Assembly (NCBI RefSeq): GCF_004332295.1
Contig: NZ_RXLP01000026.1
Location: 45,558-109,557 of the forward strand
DNA: 64,000 nt
Direction: 5' to 3'
Source of the DNA: Alloscardovia theropitheci
GTDB taxonomy: Bacteria > Actinomycetota > Actinomycetes > Actinomycetales > Bifidobacteriaceae
The position numbers and the translations under genes were made by a program. Under the pieces are notes generated by a model that saw nothing but the letters and a program-made list of their open reading frames with translations, was not told the origin of the DNA and searched no databases. Each line of letters starts with the position of its first letter. The first letter of the stretch is position 1. Positions 37,851 to 46,640 of this stretch are shown in pieces.

Positions 37851-39947
37851 TTACTCCGAGCGAGAAGAATTGTTCTTCTTGGCTACATATGCAGCACCTG
37901 CCATTAATCCAACACCAAGAATGGTGAAGATTATAGTTCCGGTACCACCGGTAAGCGGTATGGTTACCTTCTTATTGATGATCCGGCTTGCTGTTTGAGT
38001 AAGATCTTCCAAATTGTACTTAATATCTCCAGCTGCATAAGAGCTTGCATTTGTCACGAATGTAAGATCAGATATTGATGCGTACCCGTCTGGAACCTTG
38101 GTCTCATGCAAGGTATAAGTGCCTGCTGCCAGACCCACAACCTCGAAACGACCATGTTGATCAGAAGCAAACTGGAATGCATCATTTTCACTGTCTACCC
38201 AGCGATACTGCTCATTCATTGCTTCGTAAGCAGCCTTTGCAGCTTGATACTTCGTATCAATATTTGCTTGAGTTGTTGAGGAATTATCGTTATTGTACTT
38301 AGCGATTTCTTCCTGATATGCTGTACGCGCAGCCTCGTAAGCCGCCCTATTTGCTTGATTCGTGGCATCATCAACAAGCGCTAGGAATTTTCCTTCCGCA
38401 TTCTTTACTACGAATCGAGCATCGGCAAGACGAGTATTTTCATCTTCAGAAGTTTTTACGAACTTCTTTCCAAATGTACGAACGGTAAAGTCCTTTGGTC
38501 CTACCGGCTTTGGATTAACGTTCTTCTTGTTAACGATAACTACTTTGCCATCTTCGAGCTGATAGTTTGGAACCCATCCATCAACTACTGTTTCGACAAC
38601 TCGATAGTTCTTATCGTTATCCAATCCAGTGAACGAGCCTGTAGTATGAGTTGCATCAAGTGTTAACTCTTTGCCAGCTACATCCGTCCAACCATTACCT
38701 GCATCTGCCCCATTAGCACCAGCGCTTGCTGGGTCATAGACTTGCAAGGTGAAGTGGATGCTTAATCCAGTAGGCCATGTCGTCTTTGCAGATGAGGAAA
38801 GAGGCCCATTGGTAAAGGACTTTTCAACCTCGATTTGCTTATTCTTTGGCTTAGTTGTAGGCGGATTGTTATCTCCAGGTTCCGTAGTGTAGCCAGGATT
38901 GTTACCGTAGTGGAATGTCGACTGGTTATTCAAAGCATCATTGATAATCGCCTGTTCAGTGACATTTGCGGAATAACGAAGCGTAAAACGCACTTCCTTG
39001 TTCTGTCCCTGAATTGCAGGATCTGCTCCAAGCACTTTGAAGTTTGCATCTGTTGGTGCAGTAACTTGCGCGAGCTTTGTCAAGCCAGAGGCGTTAAGAG
39101 AAAGAACGAATCCATTATCGCCGTATGTAATTGCGTAATCAGCTGCGGTAAGACCAAGATCAGCACCATCAGCTGTGACAGCACTAATTGTGACATCATG
39201 ATTCATGGATAGCCCAGCGGACATAATATCGTTCCAGTCTGCCTTGTTCAACGTAGAACCAGCAGGAACTGTCGTATTAAGTACGTAAGGAACATTCTGC
39301 CCCTTGTACACGGACATGCCATGTTCATCGATATCTGTCTTATCTCGGTCAAGATCCTTTGTATGGTCAGGCTTTCCAGCTTCCGTATTCTTTGGATATA
39401 CATGAACATCCTCGAGTACCGAACCATCTGCCTTAATAAAAGGCAATGTTATTTCCACTGGTGTTGCTTTCTGACGAGACAAAGTCTGACCATCCGCTCC
39501 GCGGTATTCTGAAAGCTCCTTGACCTCTACGAATGTATACTTGGTTGGTGAAGTCTGTGGTAGCTGGGAAACATCAAGGCTCAGACCATCAGCTGTTGTT
39601 AAGCCACCAAGCGCTTCCTTAACATCGGTTGTTACGGTTCCATCAGCTTTAATCCATGCGCCATCTTTTTGAGCGGCGAAATAGACACCAGGAACCTGCT
39701 TCAACGTCTGTCCTGTAACAAGATTTTGGAAGGCGTTAAAATCCTGTGATCCATCATAGCCTGTTGGCCCGTTTGAGTTCCATGCAGTGAGCTCAGAATC
39801 CGTCATCATGAGCTTATGAATCGTCACAGTATTGGTCTTCTCACCTGCGGCATGTGCTGCAGGCATTGAGATGATCGCAGATGCACACGCACCGATCATC
39901 ATAAAGAGTGCTACGAGAATGGCTAATGCCTTATATTTAACTCGCAT
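37851..39947 (-). CDS. Major pilin (FimA-like), isopeptide-forming shaft subunit
   Basis: This 698-residue protein has a signal peptide ending AAHA near residue 33. The pilin motif VHVYPKN (184-187, Lys186 expected to be the cross-link) is followed by Ig-like D2 domains and a C-terminal SpaA domain with E-box YTLHETKVPDGYA. The sorting signal IPLTG is at 663-667 with a membrane helix and charged end. The start is set at the second of two adjacent ATGs because GAGAGG is seven bases ahead. A stretch rich in Ala, Gln, Tyr and Asn at about 575-615 lies inside the SpaA domain. Confidence 0.92.
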   Translation of the reverse strand: MRVKYKALAILVALFMMIGACASAIISMPAAHAAGEKTNTVTIHKLMMTDSELTAWNSNGPTGYDGSQDFNAFQNLVTGQTLKQVPGVYFAAQKDGAWIKADGTVTTDVKEALGGLTTADGLSLDVSQLPQTSPTKYTFVEVKELSEYRGADGQTLSRQKATPVEITLPFIKADGSVLEDVHVYPKNTEAGKPDHTKDLDRDKTDIDEHGMSVYKGQNVPYVLNTTVPAGSTLNKADWNDIMSAGLSMNHDVTISAVTADGADLGLTAADYAITYGDNGFVLSLNASGLTKLAQVTAPTDANFKVLGADPAIQGQNKEVRFTLRYSANVTEQAIINDALNNQSTFHYGNNPGYTTEPGDNNPPTTKPKNKQIEVEKSFTNGPLSSSAKTTWPTGLSIHFTLQVYDPASAGANGADAGNGWTDVAGKELTLDATHTTGSFTGLDNDKNYRVVETVVDGWVPNYQLEDGKVVIVNKKNVNPKPVGPKDFTVRTFGKKFVKTSEDENTRLADARFVVKNAEGKFLALVDDATNQANRAAYEAARTAYQEEIAKYNNDNSSTTQANIDTKYQAAKAAYEAMNEQYRWVDSENDAFQFASDQHGRFEVVGLAAGTYTLHETKVPDGYASISDLTFVTNASSYAAGDIKYNLEDLTQTASRIINKKVTIPLTGGTGTIIFTILGVGLMAGAAYVAKKNNSSRSE

Positions 39948-40022
39948 CATCTTCCCTCTCTTCTTAGCTATGTGGGTGTAATTTATACCAATATTTGTGC
40001 GAGACATCGCACCGATCTTCAA

Positions 40023-42821
40023 TTATTTGCGGATTACGAATATCGCTCGAATACGACGTCGTAAACCGAACATAACTCCGGTCAGCATAAGCACACCACC
40101 GGCGAATAGGAATGGGTGCGTTCCCATTCCACCCGTGTGTGGATATTCTGGCTTTTCGTTATAAATCTCTAATGTATGCCCACCGTAAATTTCGACACCG
40201 CTAAGCCATGTATAGACGACTTCCCATGTATCACGAAGAATTGAAACTTGTTTTCTCGTCATACGTCCTTGAGAATTCACCGTACTCGTTATTCGGATAC
40301 GATATGTCTCTTGTGTCTTTATAAATCCGGCGGGTGCTTGTGTCTCTGTAAGCAGATATTCGCCCTCAAGATAATCAGGAAATTCTATTTCCAAATCTTT
40401 ATTGTTTTCCTGCTGCGACAAGTCTAGTGTGTAAACAATTTGACCATCCTTAATTGGTCTTGCTTCTTGATTTGCTGGAGTGAGAGTCAATTTTAAGATG
40501 CCAGTAATAATAGGAGAACCGTTACCACTACTGTCATGCGTATACTTTCGAAGAAGCATTTTCGCGGGGACGCTTGGCAAATTTTCAATGGTCATCACCA
40601 TATCAATCGAATCTGTGCCAGAGCTACCGTCTGAACCGCGATAGCTCACATTCCCATCGTTTTTCACGGTAATCGTATAAGTAACTCCATTAGTCATATA
40701 TCCAGATGGAGCTTGAGACTCGTACATTGTGTATTCGCCAGGGTCTAGATGCTCAAAAGTAGCCCACCCTCCATCCTGAGTAGTCTGCGTATCAATGTTT
40801 TGACCATCCTTTTTAAGGACAAATTCAGCTCCGTCAAGTGACTGTTGCGTGTCTTTCGAAACCTTATGAATCCTAAATTTCCCACGAATTTTCTCATTTG
40901 TAACGTCAAGCTGACCAGAGCTATTAATATCAACTATGTTTCCTTGATCATCACGGACGGTAATGACCCCCGTTACACTAATAGTAATCGTGTAAACCAT
41001 TGGATTAAGTACGTATCCCGCAGGAGCTGTTTTTTCCTGCAAGATATAATTACCAGGAGTTAGATTTTCAAAAGAAACGTTGCCCTGATTATCCGTCTCT
41101 TTCTCGAGAGATAGACCTTGACCTGAAAGAATGAACACAGCTCCTTGAAGTGCACTCGATTTATTATCTTTGTCAATCTTATGAAGTGAGAAATTGACTC
41201 TAACACGTGCAGTATCGCCTACAATTAGTTTTTCAGAGACTAATCCAACTGTTTGGCTACCGTTTCTAACTGTCACTCCAGTAGTAGTTACCACTACAGT
41301 CCACACAGTTGAGTTGATATCATACCCCTCTGGAGCTTGGGTCTCGCGTAATGTATATGTACCCGGCTTTATCTTCCTAAAACTGAGATCTCCATTATCA
41401 TCAGATGTCTGAGTATCTATAATGCGATTGCTGCTATCTCTCAATTCAAAAGTTGCGCCACGCAGTGGCCGAGTCATATCTGTCGAATCAACTTTGAGGA
41501 CATTTAGTGGAAAACTTGGAGAGTATTCATATGTAATAAGGTCTTGCGTAGGACGCGTTGCTTTATCCGATGTAGTATTTGTAGTCTGGCCTACTCCCTG
41601 ATAGATGGTGATTGTCACACTATCGAGTTGATCTTGAGTTAGGACTTGAGAGTCAATTCTATCCATTAACTGTTGCAACTCAGACTGTTTGAAACCGCGT
41701 GTGCCTCCTAGCGCATTTCTTATTCGCAATGCTTCAGTATCTGTCCAAATACTCGGCTTCCACGGCTCCGTAAAGGCATTAACAAATGAATATGGTCCAC
41801 TATTTTCATATGCGATATTAGTAACAAATACCCAGCCCAGCAATGTTGCCATATAATGCTTGACTTCGAAATCGTTATAATGCTGCCCTCCAACACCAAA
41901 AGTGTATTGCTTCATTCTCTGGACAAGAGGATCAGTATCCCAGTTATTTTCGAGATAATAATATGCCATCTTTAGATGCTTTACTAACTCTTGGCCTTGC
42001 CATTTACGATTAGCGCCAGATCCTAATGAGCTTAACGGCCCCTGAGCAGTTCCGATTAATGGATTGTCTTCTGAGATGCGCTGATAGTACATATTTTTGG
42101 CAATTGCATCACTGTATTTGTCCGGCTTTGTAGGATTGAGAAAAACCGTGGACATCTCAGTAAACGGATCGATACACATTACGCGGATGTCAGGTGTGGC
42201 ACCAGTGAGATCATGTATTTTATACCCCGGACCATCACTTGCCGTATAAGCAATATAGTTAGTTTTAATGGACTGTCCATTTTGGTTCCCAGTAGTCCCC
42301 GACTGGCTAGAAGACAGCTGTTTATATGTTCCATCTGCCTGCTTCTCGAGAAACATAAAGTCAAACTTGAATGCTGATGCTAAGGCCCAATAATTATTTT
42401 GAGGAAGCTTAAAAGTAAGAGTTATCTTATTTCCAGCATTCGTACTTGGGGTAAAAATTGATGTATACCCTTCTGACTGAAGATTCGTCCCAACTTGGGT
42501 GAATGTATAACCGTCTACGTCAGAATTATTCGTCAGAGCATTACCACTTTCCTCAACCAACTGAACATTCATGCTGTTATGTGTTTGCTTCATACCAAAT
42601 GTACGTGGTTGATCCATCGTTATGGTGTACTTAACTGCATAAGAATTAAGAGACCAATTGCTGTTATATATGCGAGAAATACCATCGAATGTAACTCGCG
42701 GAGTAAGAACATCCTGCCCATAAGCACGTGGTGTTGAACCAATCAAAAAGGCCAACACTACTACAAAAGTGAGTACTATCGTGATTGTACGCCCTACTAA
42801 ATGTTTAGTCTGTATAACCAC
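40023..42821 (-). CDS. Large pilus tip adhesin with thioester-like domain and SpaA repeats
   Basis: This 932-residue protein has a signal peptide (about 1-35) and an N-terminal domain with MCIDPF at Cys216, as in thioester (TQXA) adhesion domains. At least three SpaA/Cna-B repeats follow (GATFELRDS, GAVFILSGQ, GAEFVLKKD, each ending with an E-box such as TLRETQAPEGY), then a fourth, more divergent one. The sorting signal is YPHTG at 893-897. The usual Gln partner position reads MATLLGW, so thioester formation is doubtful. GTG start with GAGAGGGG. It is first in the pilus operon, so probably the tip subunit. Confidence 0.9.
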   Translation of the reverse strand: MVIQTKHLVGRTITIVLTFVVVLAFLIGSTPRAYGQDVLTPRVTFDGISRIYNSNWSLNSYAVKYTITMDQPRTFGMKQTHNSMNVQLVEESGNALTNNSDVDGYTFTQVGTNLQSEGYTSIFTPSTNAGNKITLTFKLPQNNYWALASAFKFDFMFLEKQADGTYKQLSSSQSGTTGNQNGQSIKTNYIAYTASDGPGYKIHDLTGATPDIRVMCIDPFTEMSTVFLNPTKPDKYSDAIAKNMYYQRISEDNPLIGTAQGPLSSLGSGANRKWQGQELVKHLKMAYYYLENNWDTDPLVQRMKQYTFGVGGQHYNDFEVKHYMATLLGWVFVTNIAYENSGPYSFVNAFTEPWKPSIWTDTEALRIRNALGGTRGFKQSELQQLMDRIDSQVLTQDQLDSVTITIYQGVGQTTNTTSDKATRPTQDLITYEYSPSFPLNVLKVDSTDMTRPLRGATFELRDSSNRIIDTQTSDDNGDLSFRKIKPGTYTLRETQAPEGYDINSTVWTVVVTTTGVTVRNGSQTVGLVSEKLIVGDTARVRVNFSLHKIDKDNKSSALQGAVFILSGQGLSLEKETDNQGNVSFENLTPGNYILQEKTAPAGYVLNPMVYTITISVTGVITVRDDQGNIVDINSSGQLDVTNEKIRGKFRIHKVSKDTQQSLDGAEFVLKKDGQNIDTQTTQDGGWATFEHLDPGEYTMYESQAPSGYMTNGVTYTITVKNDGNVSYRGSDGSSGTDSIDMVMTIENLPSVPAKMLLRKYTHDSSGNGSPIITGILKLTLTPANQEARPIKDGQIVYTLDLSQQENNKDLEIEFPDYLEGEYLLTETQAPAGFIKTQETYRIRITSTVNSQGRMTRKQVSILRDTWEVVYTWLSGVEIYGGHTLEIYNEKPEYPHTGGMGTHPFLFAGGVLMLTGVMFGLRRRIRAIFVIRK

Positions 42822-42882
42822 TTCGTTTCCCCTCTCTTGTCCATTGCAGAGAAAACTCTGTCGCCAAATAGCACTCCTACAC

Positions 42883-42910
42883 GATATAGAAGGGCTAAAT
42901 TTTTTGACAA
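42883..42910 (-). promoter_or_regulatory. Candidate promoter of the pilus operon
   Basis: On the minus strand TTGTCA (complement of 42905-42910) and TATATC (complement of 42883-42888) are 16 bases apart, about 60 bases ahead of the tip-protein GTG. A small CAGAG/CTCTG hairpin (42847-42860) lies in the leader. Confidence 0.5.
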
Positions 42911-43280
42911 TTAAACTATTCAGTATTCTTTAGCTGAAATACGACTTTGTACAAGTCCCCTATTAACGCCTTCTATTATACACTAGAAAAGCGATTATTT
43001 TTAGAATTATTAACAAAGTGTCGTAGCTATAATTTTTTCTACCGCTCACATGATATATAAGAAATTCCAAAATCTGCCACAATATGAATAAACTCAAGAA
43101 ATTGCAATTTTTTACATTTATAGCACTTGATACCTCATGTCTTGTGAGCTATCTGATCTTCTATCTGAAAATATTTTTACGCGTATATCAAAAAATGATT
43201 TAAATACCATAGCAATGATGAAGCACGTACCATATGCATCATTGCGTACGGCACTCCGAAAATAGACGCATATAAGGAAA
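42911..43280. other. AT-rich intergenic region upstream of the pilus operon
   Basis: No credible gene, RNA or repeat. No long homopolymer run was found here, so there is no sign of slipped-strand phase variation of the pilus promoter. Confidence 0.5.
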
Positions 43281-43304
43281 GGTGCTCTCCTACTGAAGAG
43301 CACC
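43281..43304 (-). terminator. Terminator of the TM2 gene
   Basis: GGTGCTCT (43281-43288) pairs with AGAGCACC (43297-43304). The minus strand continues TTTCCTTAT. It lies 30 bases past the stop. Confidence 0.65.
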
Positions 43305-43333
43305 CTATAAAGCTATTTATGAAATACCTTAAT

Positions 43334-44008
43334 TTAGTCTTGAAGCTCGTATCCCATACCATCTTGGTGATAAGGAGTACCAGGAGCTGCAACTAAGATA
43401 AGAATGAATTCTACAAAGCCCCATACTGCGGAAATGAGTGGAGGAACAATGAGAATCCAACCAACAGTTCCCATAACTAATTGAATAATACCGCGAGTTG
43501 TCTTTCCAAGATAGAAGTTATGGATACCGATTCCGCCAAGGAAGAACGCAAGAACTGCCGCTAGCACCTTACTCTTCGTACCGACCATTAATGGAGCACC
43601 ATTTGGAGCCCAACCATTTGCTTGTGGAACAGCTTGAGGCATAACTGGTGGAACCTGCTGACCATACTGTGGCTGGGTATATTGCGGTTGTGCATACTGA
43701 GGCTGTGGTTGTGCATACTGAGGTTGCTGCGGCTGTTGCACATATGGAGACTGCCCAAATTGAGGTTGTGCATTTGGTACTTGATTATACTGTGGTTGTG
43801 CAAACTGCAGCTGTGAAGGCGCGTTGTTATAGTCAGATTCCACTGGTTGCCCATATGACTGGGATGGTTGATTGTCACCTGCAGCCTGCTCGCTCGGTTG
43901 AGAAAACTCTGCTGGAGTCGCTGGTTCAGAAGGCTGTGGTGTATAAGGCTGGGATTGTGGAACTGGATTGTCGTCGCCAAACTGTTCGTATGGTACCTGA
44001 TCAGTCAT
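43334..44008 (-). CDS. TM2 domain-containing protein with Gln/Pro/Tyr-rich N-terminus
   Basis: 224 residues. Residues 1-130 are low complexity, with repeats of QPQYAQPQ type. Then comes a TM2 module of two membrane helices (KVLAAVLAFFLGGIGIHNFYLGKTTRGIIQLV and GWILIVPPLISAVWGFVEFILI) with the conserved GIHNFYLG turn. TM2 proteins are widespread and poorly characterised. It is monocistronic between terminators and stands next to rpsI. Confidence 0.9.
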   Translation of the reverse strand: MTDQVPYEQFGDDNPVPQSQPYTPQPSEPATPAEFSQPSEQAAGDNQPSQSYGQPVESDYNNAPSQLQFAQPQYNQVPNAQPQFGQSPYVQQPQQPQYAQPQPQYAQPQYTQPQYGQQVPPVMPQAVPQANGWAPNGAPLMVGTKSKVLAAVLAFFLGGIGIHNFYLGKTTRGIIQLVMGTVGWILIVPPLISAVWGFVEFILILVAAPGTPYHQDGMGYELQD

Positions 44009-44052
44009 AATATATCTTTCTGAGAAGTATCGAATTTAGCACAATAATAGCA

Positions 44053-44080
44053 GAGCCCCGCTCCATATGGAGTAGGGCTC
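44053..44080 (-). terminator. Hairpin after rpsI
   Basis: GAGCCC (44053-44058) pairs with GGGCTC (44075-44080), with an inner CTCC/GGAG. It is 26 bases past the rpsI stop; the U-run is poor (TGCTATTATTG). Confidence 0.5.
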
Positions 44081-44106
44081 GAAGCACATAAACGAAAAGT
44101 ATAAAC

Positions 44107-44595
44107 TTAACGCTTGGAGTACTGAGAAGCCTTGCGTGCCTTGTGCAAACCAGCCTTCTTGCGCTCTACTGCACGAGCATCGCGAGTCAAGAAACCTGCC
44201 TTCTTCAAAGCTGCACGGTTAGCATCACGATCGATGCTGTTCAAAGCACGTGCAACACCAAGACGGATAGCACCTGCCTGACCAGTAACACCGCCACCAT
44301 CAACAAGAACGATTACATCGAACTTGTTTTCAAGCTTAAGCAAAACGATTGGTGAGTTAACTTCGCGCTGGTGCAAACGGCTTGGGAAGTACTCTTCAAG
44401 AGTGCGACCATTTACGGTCCACTTACCAGAGCCTGGAACCAAACGGACTCGTGCAACAGCTTCCTTGCGACGACCAGTGCCGTAGCCAGGAGCAATTGCA
44501 GAAGTACCAGTACCAGCACCTGCATTGGTCTCAGAAGTATAAGAAGTGAGTTCTACCTCGGTCTCAAGAACCGCGGAGCTTGCATTTTCAGCCAT
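44107..44595 (-). CDS. rpsI: 30S ribosomal protein S9
   Basis: 162 residues. The S9 core starts near residue 38 ([19 protein letters not shown]) and ends with the invariant basic tail [11 protein letters not shown], whose last Arg contacts P-site tRNA. The preceding roughly 35 residues are an acidic/Thr/Ser extension typical of actinobacteria. It follows rplM after 20 bases. Confidence 0.97.
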   Translation of the reverse strand: MAENASSAVLETEVELTSYTSETNAGAGTGTSAIAPGYGTGRRKEAVARVRLVPGSGKWTVNGRTLEEYFPSRLHQREVNSPIVLLKLENKFDVIVLVDGGGVTGQAGAIRLGVARALNSIDRDANRAALKKAGFLTRDARAVERKKAGLHKARKASQYSKR

Positions 44596-44615
44596 TGTGG
44601 ATTCTCCTTTCGGTC

Positions 44616-45065
44616 CTACTTAGCCTGCTGAGAGACCTGTGCGATCTCTACAACCTGTGGCTTGTTTGGGGTATGTGGGTGTTCTGCACCTGCATAAACG
44701 CGCAAGCGGCCAAGCTGTACCTTAGAAAGCTTATTCTTAGGCATCATACCCTTAACTGCTGTGCGAATAATGCGTTCTGGATCCTTCTCAAGAAGTTCTG
44801 CGTAGGAATCTGCGCGCAAACCGCTTGGGAATCCAGAGTGGTGGTAAAGATTCTTTTCCAACTTATTGCCGCTCAAAGCAATCTTGTCCGCATTGATAAC
44901 GATAACGAAGTTACCGCCGTCTGCATGTGGAGCAAATGTTGGCTTATTCTTGCCACGAAGCAAGTTTGCTACCTGTACCGACAAACGACCGAGCACCACA
45001 TCAGTAGCGTCTACGACGTACCATTCGTGGGTCAAGTCACTTGGCTTTGGAGTGAAAGTCTTCAC
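44616..45065 (-). CDS. rplM: 50S ribosomal protein L13
   Basis: 149 residues from a GTG giving [19 protein letters not shown], with [20 protein letters not shown] and [11 protein letters not shown]. The GTG at 45065 is chosen over ATGs upstream because it has AAAAGG nine bases before it and yields the family start. It leads the rplM-rpsI operon. Confidence 0.95.
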   Translation of the reverse strand: MKTFTPKPSDLTHEWYVVDATDVVLGRLSVQVANLLRGKNKPTFAPHADGGNFVIVINADKIALSGNKLEKNLYHHSGFPSGLRADSYAELLEKDPERIIRTAVKGMMPKNKLSKVQLGRLRVYAGAEHPHTPNKPQVVEIAQVSQQAK

Positions 45066-45151
45066 TGTAATAACCTTTTCTTTCATTGTGTTCCAGATGC
45101 CTTGTGACATCCTTTATCCGTGGGCTCCCTGAAAGTCCTAGTGAGCGAGTG

Positions 45152-45165
45152 GGAAAGCGCTTTCC
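45152..45165. promoter_or_regulatory. cre/LacI-type palindrome upstream of rplM
   Basis: GGAAAGCGCTTTCC is a perfect palindrome with the central CG of LacI-family operators and matches TGAAAGCGCTTTCA at 12 of 14 positions. It lies 87 bases before the rplM start, in the leader or promoter. Confidence 0.45.
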
Positions 45166-45395
45166 TGGACCCCTATAGGGAAACACAACAATCTTTAATG
45201 ATAGCGGGTATACGCGACCAGTGTCAAAGCCCATCGAGAATCAATGTGTATGTTCCTTTTCGGGGTTATTTTTCCAAATAAGCACTGGTAAACTAGAACG
45301 TATTTTGAATATTTTATGAGATTACGAAGCATTGAAATCACGTGTATGGTGATTGCCAGCACGATTTCGACAGGGGTAACGATATCTCGACGAAT
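45166..45395. other. Promoter region of rplM-rpsI
   Basis: No gene recognised. It must contain the minus-strand promoter of rplM; no box pair is convincing. Confidence 0.4.
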
Positions 45396-45998
45396 TTACT
45401 GGCGATTCTCTAGCGCATGCTGAGCCGCGTGAGCCACATCAGGAACACTATCCGAAGCAAGATTGTGAAGTATGTCATCATCAGCATGAGGGTTCTGAGC
45501 AACCGCTCGTCGTACCATCGCCGCAAGAACTACTGGTGCTTTGTCTCCTTCTTGCGTTCCCACCGTTGCCAAAAATCGCAAAACTTCGTCAGTAGTTCGC
45601 TCGTCCTGTGCGCCTTCCATGCGCATTCGCCATGTAGTAACCGGGTTCATCAGAGCCTTTGCGCGCACTTGAGCATCTTCATCTTTTGTTAGCCTGCCTA
45701 CTAACCAGTCCTTTGAATCAGTGTTAGCTGCCACCGCCTCTCTTACCGAAGCTAACGGGTCAGTGGATAATTTCACAAGAATATTCGGATATGGCATTGT
45801 ACTCGCCAGGAAAATTCTATCTTCCTCGGGAGTGCTCATATTACCAGCTACTGCTTCCAATAAAGCTGTAGCGCGTGAAAAGGCTGCAGCATCACTAGGG
45901 TCAGGAAGTGGCGTATGACAACGTCTACTTAACTCTTCCACATCATCAGTATGACGAAGAAATTCGTATTCTGTTGTTAGCGATTCTTGAGAACTCAT
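45396..45998 (-). CDS. HEAT-like / variant leucine-rich repeat protein
   Basis: This 200-residue, cytoplasmic, all-helical protein contains short helical repeats of the type ASVREAVAANTDS, VRAKALMNPVT, VRRAVAQNPHADDDIL and VPDVAHAAQHAL. This pattern is seen in actinobacterial HEAT or variant LRR proteins. It is probably a protein-protein interaction scaffold; no catalytic residues are evident. It follows yigZ by nine bases, so it is likely the last gene of the three-gene unit starting at 48001. Confidence 0.7.
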   Translation of the reverse strand: MSSQESLTTEYEFLRHTDDVEELSRRCHTPLPDPSDAAAFSRATALLEAVAGNMSTPEEDRIFLASTMPYPNILVKLSTDPLASVREAVAANTDSKDWLVGRLTKDEDAQVRAKALMNPVTTWRMRMEGAQDERTTDEVLRFLATVGTQEGDKAPVVLAAMVRRAVAQNPHADDDILHNLASDSVPDVAHAAQHALENRQ

Positions 45999-46007
45999 AG
46001 CTTTAGC

Positions 46008-46640
46008 CTATCCCATGAGCGAGCCAAATTCTGTGCGAATTGGCTTAATCGTTGCATGAAAAGTTTGTTCCACCGCGTTTTCAAAATCATTGCTCTTATC
46101 TACGGGAATAGCACACTCGATAGCTACTTTTTCTGTAAAACTTTCGTTTCGTATACTTCCATGATATTGCGCAATAATTCTTTGCATAACGGCATACTGA
46201 GCGTAATCCATGGTGCACGAAAACTGTTGAGCTGCAATAACTTCGCTCACATGAGCCGTTTTTAATACGCCAGCTGCTGCACTCGAATATGCTCGAACCA
46301 AACCTCCTGCTCCGAGAAGTATTCCACCGAAATATCGCGTTACTGCAATGACGGTATCAGTCGTTCCTGATTGTCTGAGCACTTGCAGTATTGGTTTTCC
46401 TGCAGTACCGCTCGGCTCACCATCGTCACTCATTCGTTCTTGGAATTGAGCTTGGTCAGCTCCGATAATTGCCGCATAGCACACATGACGAGATTTAGGA
46501 TGCTGCTGCCGTATCGATTCCACAAATTCCACGGCCTCATCTAATGAATTTATATGACATGCGTCCGCAATAAATTCGGATTTTTTCTCAATGAACGAGT
46601 AGTGCGCTGGGTTTTCACTCGTATCAACAACTGTCAGCAT
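46008..46640 (-). CDS. YigZ/IMPACT family protein
   Basis: 210 residues with the IMPACT N-terminal signature: IEKKSEFIADACHI, HVCYAAIIG, SDDGEPSGTAGKPIL, VTRYFGGILLGAGGLVRAY. A C-terminal ferredoxin-like domain follows. The biochemical role is unsettled; some family members affect translation. Its ATG overlaps the stop of the upstream hydrolase gene by one base (TAATG), so translation is coupled. Confidence 0.94.
   Translation of the reverse strand: MLTVVDTSENPAHYSFIEKKSEFIADACHINSLDEAVEFVESIRQQHPKSRHVCYAAIIGADQAQFQERMSDDGEPSGTAGKPILQVLRQSGTTDTVIAVTRYFGGILLGAGGLVRAYSSAAAGVLKTAHVSEVIAAQQFSCTMDYAQYAVMQRIIAQYHGSIRNESFTEKVAIECAIPVDKSNDFENAVEQTFHATIKPIRTEFGSLMG

Noticed and set aside
42822-43333. 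Possible phase-variable homopolymer tract controlling the pilus operon
   Set aside because: The longest G or C runs near the promoter and start are four to five bases, too short for slipped-strand switching.
43622-43816. Repetitive DNA resembling a short-repeat array
   Set aside because: The repeats are codons for a Gln/Pro/Tyr-rich protein segment in the TM2 gene; spacing and length do not fit CRISPR.
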